A model generated the notes under the pieces. It ran no database searches and was not told the origin of the DNA. It saw nothing but the letters and a program-made list of their open reading frames with translations. DNA of 64,000 nucleotides from Novosphingobium sp. PhB57 (GTDB lineage Bacteria; Pseudomonadota; Alphaproteobacteria; Sphingomonadales; Sphingomonadaceae): positions 248,001 through 312,000 of the forward strand of contig NZ_SMBO01000006.1 in NCBI RefSeq assembly GCF_004342985.1, given 5' to 3'. Within the stretch, counting starts at the first letter, position 1. Every line of letters begins with the position of its first letter. Shown piece after piece: positions 1-7,026 of the stretch. A program made the translations under genes and the position numbers.

Positions 1-867
1 CGGCTGTTCCGCCTTGACGGCGAGGACGTAGTTGCCCGGCTCGATGGGCCGGGCGCGCTCGAAGGCAATGCGCAAGAGGCGCTGGCCGAGAGGCTGGAAC
101 TCTGGAAGGCTGCCAATGAGCAGTCCGGTGTCGTGCAGTCTGGTGCCGTGCTGGCCGAAGTCGTGCTTTGCGGCATGGCCGGGGCACCCGGCGCGCTCGT
201 CGCGGCAGGCTATGCGGCCTGCCCGGCGGACGCCGCCAAGTGGCTGTCCTCGCGCACGGAGCTTGAGGTGGCAGGCGTTCCGGTTTCGGTGCTGCCCGGG
301 CTGAGCTGCCATGCGGATGGCGTGCCGGAAGTCATGCGGGGCGAGGAAGCGCAAGTCTTCGGCGCCCTCGCGCTTCACCCGGAACTGGCCGAGGGCGAGC
401 ACCTGATCGCGCTGCCGGGCACCCACTGCAAATGGGTCACGGTCAAGGACGGCACGATCACCGGCTTCCGCACGCACCCCACCGGAGAGCTGTTCGCCCT
501 GCTGGCGGGCAAGTCGACGCTGACCGGGCCGGATACTCCGGGCGAGGGCACTGTCGACGAAGGCTTCGCGCGCGGTCTGGAACGCTGCGGAGAGCCGCTG
601 ACCGGCGCGCTGTTCGAAGCACGCGGCGCGAGGATGCTCGACGGCCGCTCGAAAGACTGGTCGCGCGGGTACATTTCCGGCCTGCTGATCGGCGGCGAAG
701 TTGCAGCGCGTGTGCAGCCGGGCACTTCGGTGATCTTGATAGGCGACCCGGCGCTGTCGGCGCTCTATGACCGTGCGCTGGAAGGGATCGGCTGCACCGC
801 CCGCCGCATCGACGGCGACGCGGCGGTTCTCGCCGGCCTGCGTATCGCAAAGGAATTGAGAGCATGA
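1..867 (+). CDS. dgoK: 2-dehydro-3-deoxygalactonokinase, 5' end missing
   Basis: This enzyme phosphorylates 2-dehydro-3-deoxy-D-galactonate with ATP in the cytoplasm (De Ley-Doudoroff galactose/galactonate route). The reading frame is open from base 1, so the true start lies left of the window. Family blocks seen are the MRGEEAQVFGAL stretch, LPGTHCKWV (phosphate-loop-like segment near base 411) and HPTGELFALLAGKS. The segment usually written GMIGSRQG in the family reads GMAGAPGA here (around base 171), a divergence in a normally conserved position. The stop overlaps the start of the aldolase gene by four bases (ATGA), so the two are translationally coupled and work in consecutive steps. Confidence 0.92.
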   Translation, partial: RLFRLDGEDVVARLDGPGALEGNAQEALAERLELWKAANEQSGVVQSGAVLAEVVLCGMAGAPGALVAAGYAACPADAAKWLSSRTELEVAGVPVSVLPGLSCHADGVPEVMRGEEAQVFGALALHPELAEGEHLIALPGTHCKWVTVKDGTITGFRTHPTGELFALLAGKSTLTGPDTPGEGTVDEGFARGLERCGEPLTGALFEARGARMLDGRSKDWSRGYISGLLIGGEVAARVQPGTSVILIGDPALSALYDRALEGIGCTARRIDGDAAVLAGLRIAKELRA

Positions 868-1496
868 AGATCGAACAGGTTCTGGCAGAAGGCGCTGCCC
901 CGGTCGTCGCGATCCTGCGCGGCATCCAGACTCACGAAGCGGTCGAGATCGGCACCGCGCTGGTCGAAGCCGGCGTGCGCATCATCGAAGTGCCGTTCAA
1001 CTCGCCCGACCCGGCCGGTTCGATCGGCGCCATGGCCGAGGCTCTGGGAGACCGCGCCGCGATCGGCGGCGGCACCGTGATCGGCACCGATCTGGCCGAG
1101 ACGCTCGCGGGCGTCGGCGGCACTTTCATGGTTTCGCCCAATGTCGATCCCGCCGTCATCAAGCGCGCGATCGAACTCGGCATGGACGTGCTCCCCGGCT
1201 TCCTGACCCCGACCGAGGCTTTCGCCGCTGTCGCGGCCGGCGCCAGCGATCTCAAGCTGTTCCCCGGCTCGGTGCTGGGCAGCGGCTACATCAAGGCGAT
1301 CCGCGAAGTACTGCCCAAGACCAGCCGCGTCTGGGCCGTGGGCGGCGTGGGCGCTGCCAATGTCGCGGAATACCGCGCGGCCGGCGTGTTCGGCATCGGC
1401 GTGGGCGGCAGCCTCTACAAGCCCGGCTTCGATGCCGCGACCGTCGGGGCCAAGGCCGCCGAGATCGTCGCCGCATGGAACGCCTGCGCAGCATAA
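864..1496 (+). CDS. dgoA: 2-dehydro-3-deoxy-6-phosphogalactonate aldolase
   Basis: Class I aldolase of the KDPG/KDPGal family, 210 residues, the usual length. It cleaves 2-dehydro-3-deoxy-6-phosphogalactonate to pyruvate and glyceraldehyde 3-phosphate. Residues fitting the active site are Arg19 (ILRG), Glu42 (IIEVPFNSP) and the Schiff-base Lys131 in DLKLFPGS. The start ATG overlaps the kinase stop by four bases. The substrate is inferred to be the galacto isomer from the kinase next door; the fold alone would also fit the gluco enzyme (eda). Confidence 0.93.
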   Translation: MKIEQVLAEGAAPVVAILRGIQTHEAVEIGTALVEAGVRIIEVPFNSPDPAGSIGAMAEALGDRAAIGGGTVIGTDLAETLAGVGGTFMVSPNVDPAVIKRAIELGMDVLPGFLTPTEAFAAVAAGASDLKLFPGSVLGSGYIKAIREVLPKTSRVWAVGGVGAANVAEYRAAGVFGIGVGGSLYKPGFDAATVGAKAAEIVAAWNACAA

Positions 1497-1516
1497 GACA
1501 GATTTGGAGAGTTAAC

Positions 1517-2542
1517 GTGTTCAGGAAATTCCTCGCTGCCGCCAGTCTTGCCGTGCTGGCCGCCTCCGGTGCGGCCGATGCGCAAGTGCAGGTCGGCGAG
1601 AAGGGAGCGGGCACGCTCAATTCCCAGCTTACCGGCGACCTCACGGTGCACGATCCGGTCATCATCCGGGAAGGCGATACTTACTACGTCTTCAGCACCG
1701 TGGGCCGCTACGTCGGCATCAAGACCTCGAAGGATCTCAAGACCTGGAAGGACGCCGGTTCGGTCTTCGCCGAGATCCCGGCCTGGGCGAAGCAGGCGAT
1801 CCCCGGCACCGAAGGCATCTGGGCGCCGGACATCTCCTATGTGAACGGCGAATACCGGCTCTACTATTCGGTCTCGACCTTCGGTTCCAACCGCTCCGCC
1901 ATCGGCCTCGCCACGAGCAAGACGCTCGACCCCAAGGCCAAGGGCTACGGCTGGAAGGACCAGGGCCTCGTCGTCATGTCCACGCATGAGGACGACTTCA
2001 ACGCCATCGACCCCAACTTCGTCGAGGATGCGCAGGGCCGTCAGTGGCTCTCGCTGGGTAGCTTCTGGACCGGGCTGAAGCTCTTCCCGCTCGATCCGAA
2101 GACCGGCAAGGTCGCTTCCGGCACCGAGCCTTATTCGATCGCCCGCCGCCTTGCCCCGGCAGGCGGCCCGGCGCCGGTGGAAGCGCCGTTCATCATCCCG
2201 CACGGCGGCTTCTACTACCTGCTCGCCAGCTACGATTACTGCTGCAAGGGCGTGAACAGCACCTATTACACCGTGGTCGGCCGCTCGAAGAAGATCACCG
2301 GGCCTTACCTCGGCAAGGACGGCAGTTCGATGATGGAAGGCCGCGGCACCATCTTCCTGCGCGCCGACCTGGAAGAACAGCAGCGCTTCCGCGGCCCCGG
2401 CCATGCCGGCGCCTTCACTGACAAGGACGGCACCACTTACGTCGTATACCACGCCTACGACAAGCAGGCGAACGGGGCTCCCACCTTGCGCATCGCGCCG
2501 CTCCGCTGGGATGCGGACGGCTGGCCCGTCGCCCAATACTGA
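1517..2542 (+). CDS. GH43 arabinan endo-1,5-alpha-L-arabinosidase, secreted
   Basis: Glycoside hydrolase family 43 enzyme of 341 residues, predicted to cut the alpha-1,5-arabinan backbone in the periplasm or outside. A GTG start at 1517 is chosen because GGAGA lies six bases upstream and a signal peptide follows directly (cleavage near Ala-Asp-Ala-Gln, residues 20-23); a longer in-frame ATG at 1475 lies inside the aldolase gene. The GH43 triad is visible: Asp46 (VHDPVI), Asp165 (NAIDPNF) and Glu222 (VEAPFI). The GIWAPDISYVNG and RGPGHAGAF blocks are typical of endo-arabinanases. It lies 20 bases after dgoA, so it is probably in the same operon, which ends at the terminator after this gene. 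Confidence 0.9.
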   Translation: MFRKFLAAASLAVLAASGAADAQVQVGEKGAGTLNSQLTGDLTVHDPVIIREGDTYYVFSTVGRYVGIKTSKDLKTWKDAGSVFAEIPAWAKQAIPGTEGIWAPDISYVNGEYRLYYSVSTFGSNRSAIGLATSKTLDPKAKGYGWKDQGLVVMSTHEDDFNAIDPNFVEDAQGRQWLSLGSFWTGLKLFPLDPKTGKVASGTEPYSIARRLAPAGGPAPVEAPFIIPHGGFYYLLASYDYCCKGVNSTYYTVVGRSKKITGPYLGKDGSSMMEGRGTIFLRADLEEQQRFRGPGHAGAFTDKDGTTYVVYHAYDKQANGAPTLRIAPLRWDADGWPVAQY

Positions 2543-2553
2543 ACCCACCTGAC

Positions 2554-2588
2554 GGCACCCCGGTCCCCCGACCGGGGTGCCCTTTTTT
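2554..2588 (+). terminator. Rho-independent terminator after the arabinanase gene
   Basis: Perfect 12-bp stem (GGCACCCCGGTC with GACCGGGGTGCC), four-base loop and a run of six T. It separates the dgoK-dgoA-arabinanase unit from the next GH43 gene. Confidence 0.93.
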
Positions 2589-2644
2589 CCTATCGCCGGA
2601 CAATCTGACCGGCGCCACGAATCAAGAATCTCGGAGAGGATGAC

Positions 2645-4075
2645 ATGAACTTTTCCCTTTCGCGCCGCACCTTCGCGGCCAGCGCCGCCCTTCTGCCCAT
2701 CGCCTGTTCCAAGGCTGGCGACAGCGCCATCGGCGGTGACGACAAGACGGCCGTGACCGATCCGCTCAAGGGCCCGATCAACCCGCTGGTGAAGAACCGC
2801 GCGGATTCGCAGGTCTTCCGCCACGAGGACGGCAACTACTACCTCACCGGCTCGGTCCCCGAGTACGACCGCCTGATCCTGCGCCGCTCGAAGACGCTGG
2901 CGGGCCTCGCCACTGCCGAGGAGCGCGTGCTCTGGCGCCATGAAAAGACCGGCCCGATGTCTGGCTTCCTCTGGGCGCCCGAACTGCACCTCGTCGACGG
3001 CAAGTGGGTGATGTACTTCGCGGCCGGCCCCAGCGGCGGCGGCGAGGACGTGTTCCGCATCCGCACTTACGCCATCGTCTGTGACGGTGCCGACCCGATG
3101 ACCGGCAAGTGGTCGGTCCTGGGCGAATTCAAGATGCCGTGGGACAGCTTCAACCTCGATTCCACCAGCTTCGTGCACAAGGGCCAGCGCTACTTCGCAT
3201 GGGCCCAGCGCGAAGAGGGCATCGACACCAATTCGAACCTCTACCTCGCGCCGATGAAGGACGCGCTGACCCTCTCGGCCGAGCCCGTGCGCCTCACCGT
3301 GCCGACGCTCGACTGGGAAACCCGCGCCTACAAGGTGGCAGAGGCCCCGGCGGTGCTGGTCAAGAACGGCCGCCTGTTCATGACCTACTCGGCCAGCGGC
3401 ACCGGCGCCGTCTATTGCCTCGGCATGCTGACGATCGACGAGAACGCGAACCTCATGGACCCCAAGGCTTGGACCAAGTCGCAGAAGCCGGTCTTCGCGA
3501 CCAACGTGGAAACCTCGGTCTACGGCCCCGGCCACAACAGCTTCACGGTGGACGAGCACGGCAACGACATCCTCGTCTACCACGGCCGCGACTACGAGAA
3601 GATCGAGGGCGACCCGCTGCTCAACCCCGATCGCCACACCCGCGTCCAGCGTATCTACTACGATGCCAAGGGCGCGCCGGACTTCGGCGTCCCGGTCGGC
3701 AACGGCGCTCTGCCCGAACGCTTCACGCCAGCGGTGCGCCGCGACGTGATGCTCAGCCATGACGGAACGAAGCTGGCCCTCGCCGCCAATGCGCCGCTGC
3801 CGCAGACCCAGTTCCGCGAGATTGCCGGTGCCGACGGCGCCGTCCAGCTCTCGCCCATCCTCCTGCGCGACCACGGCTTCAAGGCCGGCCAGGACGGCAC
3901 CGTTACCCTGGCCCCGCTCGGCAGCGCGGACCTGTTCCTGCGCGAGGCGGGCGAAGCGAAGGGCACCGTTCGCTTCGTGTCCAAGTCCGATTCGTCAAAA
4001 GCGCTCGCCTTCGCCGGCGACACCGTGAAGCTGACCGACAAGAAAGACCCGGCAACGAGCTGGATTGCCGGTTAA
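2645..4075 (+). CDS. GH43-like arabinosidase lipoprotein (probable exo-acting)
   Basis: A 476-residue secreted glycosidase of the five-bladed GH43 type. The N-terminus carries a twin-arginine-like motif (SRRTF, residues 6-10) followed by a lipobox LPIAC (Cys21), suggesting a folded, lipid-anchored export product. Residues fitting the catalytic triad are Asp54 (RADSQVF), Asp172 (LDSTSF) and Glu233 (VAEAPAV); FLWAPELH and YGPGHNSF are further family blocks. Overall it resembles the GH43 subfamily containing exo-1,5-alpha-L-arabinofuranosidases, which fits the endo-enzyme upstream, but substrate is inferred. Residues after about 370 form a separate C-terminal domain, possibly carbohydrate-binding, that I cannot name. 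A GGAGAGGA ribosome site precedes the ATG. Confidence 0.82.
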   Translation: MNFSLSRRTFAASAALLPIACSKAGDSAIGGDDKTAVTDPLKGPINPLVKNRADSQVFRHEDGNYYLTGSVPEYDRLILRRSKTLAGLATAEERVLWRHEKTGPMSGFLWAPELHLVDGKWVMYFAAGPSGGGEDVFRIRTYAIVCDGADPMTGKWSVLGEFKMPWDSFNLDSTSFVHKGQRYFAWAQREEGIDTNSNLYLAPMKDALTLSAEPVRLTVPTLDWETRAYKVAEAPAVLVKNGRLFMTYSASGTGAVYCLGMLTIDENANLMDPKAWTKSQKPVFATNVETSVYGPGHNSFTVDEHGNDILVYHGRDYEKIEGDPLLNPDRHTRVQRIYYDAKGAPDFGVPVGNGALPERFTPAVRRDVMLSHDGTKLALAANAPLPQTQFREIAGADGAVQLSPILLRDHGFKAGQDGTVTLAPLGSADLFLREAGEAKGTVRFVSKSDSSKALAFAGDTVKLTDKKDPATSWIAG

Positions 4076-4096
4076 TCAGACAAGAAAACACACAAT

Positions 4097-4126
4097 CCCG
4101 CCCGGAAACAGCAGGTTCCGGGCGGG
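4097..4126 (+). terminator. Stem-loop after the GH43 lipoprotein gene, likely terminator
   Basis: Perfect 11-bp inverted repeat (CCCGCCCGGAA / TTCCGGGCGGG) with an eight-base loop, 21 bases after the stop codon. There is no T run, so termination efficiency is uncertain. Confidence 0.55.
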
Positions 4127-4193
4127 TCTGCGACCATTCTGCCACACCTCTCCGAGCTTTTTGACGGCCCTCCCGCATTTCCGCTTGCAACGC

Positions 4194-4224
4194 ATTAGTC
4201 AGACTAATAATTAGTCCGAGTAAT
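4194..4224. promoter_or_regulatory. Two adjacent palindromic operators upstream of the TonB receptor
   Basis: ATTAGTC-A-GACTAAT is a perfect 15-bp palindrome at 4194-4208. A second copy, ATTAGTC-C-GAGTAAT with one mismatched arm position, lies at 4210-4224. The centres are 16 bases apart, about one and a half helical turns. The pair ends 46 bases before the receptor start, in the only AT-rich stretch of the intergenic region. The shape suits a dimeric repressor such as a FadR-type GntR or LacI protein; the regulator is not in the window. The regulatory role is inferred from position and symmetry. Confidence 0.65.
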
Positions 4225-4269
4225 TTGAAGGGGCATGGTATGGGCCAGCCCCCATGGGAGGGTTGATCC

Positions 4270-6873
4270 ATGGCACTCAAGCCATTCGCATTCTGCACCG
4301 CATCCGTCTTCGCACTGAGCCTTGCCACCGTCGCACAGGCCCAGGACACGGTTGCCGCCCAATCCGACGATCAGCCTGCGCAGACCGAAGAGATCATCGT
4401 CACCGGCGTTCGCGCGTCGCTGGCGAGTGCGCAGCGCATCAAGGAAAACTCGATCCAGATCGTCGACTCGATCGTCGCTCAGGATATCGGCAAGCTGCCC
4501 GACAACACCGTGTCCGACGCGCTTCAGCGCGTGACCGGCGTTCAGGTGACCCGCGGCGCGGGCGAAGCCGGCACCGTGCTCATTCGCGGTCTGCCGAACA
4601 CCGCCACGCTGCTTAACGGCCGCGAAGCCTTCACTGGCGTCAACCGCGGCGTTTCGCTGCAGGACATCCCGGCCGAACTGCTTGCCGGTGTCGACGTTTA
4701 CAAGACCAGCACCCCCGATCTCGTCGAAGGCGGCGTTGCCGGCGTCATCGACGTGCGTCTGCGCCGTCCGTTCGACTTCAACGGCCTGGAGATTGCTGGC
4801 GGCGGCCGTGCGGTCTATTCCGACCAGTCCGACAAGTGGGGCTACCTCGGTAGCGCGCTCGTCAGCGATCGTTGGGATACCCCGATCGGCGAAATGGGCC
4901 TGATGCTTTCGGCCTCGTACAATCGTCGCCGCTTCGAGGACAACACCGCGTTCGACTTCGTCTCGAACCCGATCGCCGATCCCGCCACCGGCAACATGGT
5001 TGGCGTGCCCGACACCGTGGGCGGCCTCTACACCAATGGCGACCGCAAGCGCATGGCGTACAACGGTTCGTTCCAGTGGCGTCCCGCGCCGAACCTCGAA
5101 GTCTATGTCGACGGTCTCTACACCCAGTACAAGAACCGCTACGACACCGACTTCTTCGTCGGTCTGCCGAAGGCCGGCAACGTCACCTCCGTCACCCCCA
5201 ATCCTGACTACCCGGCGCTGGCCGATGGCGTGACGGTCAATGACGCCTACACGATCACCAGCAACCAGGCGTACAAGGACAAGACCACCACCTACCAGAT
5301 CAACGGTGGCCTCAAGTTCGATGCCGACGACTTCACGACGATCACGACCGAGCTGACGTACAACCGCAGCAAGATCAAGAATCGCAACATGATCGTCGAC
5401 ACGTCGTTCAACGCGCCGACGGCCGTCTACCAGTTCGACGTCGGCGGTACGCCGAACATCGACATCCAGGGCGTCGACCTTACCGATCCCGCCAACTTCA
5501 CGCTGCGCACGCTGTTCGACAACCACAGCGTCGCAATCAGCAAGCAGTGGGCCTGGCGCGCGGATCTCGAGCACCGCTTCGACGACGGTTTCCTGTCGGC
5601 GATCAAGGTCGGCGCTCGCTACACCAACCGCCACGTCAGCTCGCAGGCAACCGCTTCGGTCGGCCTTGCCGCCACGAACCCGGTGCTCGTCAGCACGCTT
5701 CCCGAAGATTTCTGGGATCTCTCGCCCAGCGGTCTCGTCAAGGGCAAGGCTGGCATCGGCTCGTTCCTCGATGCCAACGGCGACTATCTGCTGAACAACA
5801 GCGACACCGTGCGTAGCTGGTTCGGTCAGCCGGCCGGCGATCGTCCCTACACGCCCGAACTCGCGTTCTTCGACGTTGAAAAGACCTACGCCTTCTACGG
5901 TCAGGCTGCCTATCGTTTCGACATCGGTTCGATGCCGGTTGACGGCGTGGTCGGCGCCCGCGTGGTCAACACCGTGCAGAACCTTGCCGGTAATGGCGTC
6001 GACAGCAAGCAGAACTACCTGAACGTCCTGCCGAGCATCAACATCCGCTTCGGTCTGGCCGATAACCTGAAGCTGCGCCTGGCAGCAGGCAAGACCATCA
6101 CGCGTCCGAACTTCGGCGATCTCAATCCGCTCGTGACGTACGTTCCCAGCGGCACGACCGGCAACCAGGGCTATGCCGGCACGGGCAGCGGCGGTAACCC
6201 CAACCTCGCGCCGATCAAGTCGGACGCCTATGACGCGACGCTGGAATACTACATCAGCAACAATGCGTCGGTTACGGCAGCGGCATTCTACCGCAAGTTC
6301 GACAATTACATTCAGACCTACTCGGCTCCTGAACTCTACCAGGGCCAGGACTGGCTGGTTACCCGTCCGCGCGGCGTGGAAGGTACGCTCAAGGGCATCG
6401 AACTGGCCTACCAGCAGTTCTTCGACTTCCTGCCGGGGCCGCTCGGTGGCTTGGGTGCGCAGATCAACGGCACCTACATCGAAGGCAAGAACGACGATCC
6501 GATCAACGGCGGCACGCAGCGCCTCGTCAACGTGTCGAAGTATTCGTACAACCTCGTGGCGATCTACGAGAAGTACGGCGTCTCGGCGCGCCTGGCCTAC
6601 AACTGGCGTTCGAGCTTCGTCGACAGCTACAACTCGGGCGGCACCCAGGCGAGCACCATCGTCGCCGACCCGACCGGCCAGCTCGACTTCTCGATGAGCT
6701 ACGATGTCACGCCGGCCCTGACGGTCACCTTCGATGCGACCAACATCACCGACCGTACCTACCAGGATCGCTTCAAGGGTCTGAACTCGCTCACGGGCGT
6801 TTACACCAGCACCCCGCGCGACACGCGTACTTACGACCGCACTTTCGAAGTGGGTGCGCGCTTCAAGTTCTAA
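4270..6873 (+). CDS. TonB-dependent outer-membrane receptor (oligosaccharide uptake)
   Basis: An 867-residue outer-membrane receptor of the sphingomonad/Xanthomonas/Caulobacter class that imports carbohydrates. Signal peptide residues 1-24 (cleavage after AQA). A TonB-box-like EEIIVTG lies at residues 40-46, followed by the plug domain (DIGKLPDNTVSDALQRVTG, GTVLIRGLP, EGGVAGVIDVRLRRPFDF) and a beta-barrel ending in aromatic FKF, the usual assembly signal. GGGAGG sits eight bases before the ATG at 4270. Flanked by GH43 enzymes and a large glycosidase, it probably takes up arabino-oligosaccharides; the ligand is inferred from context only. Expression is probably controlled by the palindromes just upstream. 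Confidence 0.93.
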   Translation: MALKPFAFCTASVFALSLATVAQAQDTVAAQSDDQPAQTEEIIVTGVRASLASAQRIKENSIQIVDSIVAQDIGKLPDNTVSDALQRVTGVQVTRGAGEAGTVLIRGLPNTATLLNGREAFTGVNRGVSLQDIPAELLAGVDVYKTSTPDLVEGGVAGVIDVRLRRPFDFNGLEIAGGGRAVYSDQSDKWGYLGSALVSDRWDTPIGEMGLMLSASYNRRRFEDNTAFDFVSNPIADPATGNMVGVPDTVGGLYTNGDRKRMAYNGSFQWRPAPNLEVYVDGLYTQYKNRYDTDFFVGLPKAGNVTSVTPNPDYPALADGVTVNDAYTITSNQAYKDKTTTYQINGGLKFDADDFTTITTELTYNRSKIKNRNMIVDTSFNAPTAVYQFDVGGTPNIDIQGVDLTDPANFTLRTLFDNHSVAISKQWAWRADLEHRFDDGFLSAIKVGARYTNRHVSSQATASVGLAATNPVLVSTLPEDFWDLSPSGLVKGKAGIGSFLDANGDYLLNNSDTVRSWFGQPAGDRPYTPELAFFDVEKTYAFYGQAAYRFDIGSMPVDGVVGARVVNTVQNLAGNGVDSKQNYLNVLPSINIRFGLADNLKLRLAAGKTITRPNFGDLNPLVTYVPSGTTGNQGYAGTGSGGNPNLAPIKSDAYDATLEYYISNNASVTAAAFYRKFDNYIQTYSAPELYQGQDWLVTRPRGVEGTLKGIELAYQQFFDFLPGPLGGLGAQINGTYIEGKNDDPINGGTQRLVNVSKYSYNLVAIYEKYGVSARLAYNWRSSFVDSYNSGGTQASTIVADPTGQLDFSMSYDVTPALTVTFDATNITDRTYQDRFKGLNSLTGVYTSTPRDTRTYDRTFEVGARFKF

Positions 6874-6925
6874 CCTGACAAGGCAGGCCGCGGCGCACGC
6901 CATTCCGCGTCGCGGTCCGCCATGG

Positions 6926-6985
6926 GCGGCCGTTCCTCCGGGCTCCTCTCCCAACCAGGCCCGGAGGACGGCCGCATTATTATTT
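6926..6985 (+). terminator. Rho-independent terminator after the TonB receptor gene
   Basis: A 17-bp stem with one bulged T (GCGGCCGTTCCTCCGGGC pairing with GCCCGGAGGACGGCCGC) followed by an A/T-rich tail ending TATTTT. Confidence 0.85.
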
Positions 6986-7026
6986 TCGGCACCTGCTGAC
7001 GCTCGCCAGACCATGAAGGGGTAACG

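Noticed and set aside
1415..3874. An 819-codon minus-strand frame over the GH43 genes
   Set aside because: Antisense to two GH43 genes with intact catalytic residues and signal peptides.
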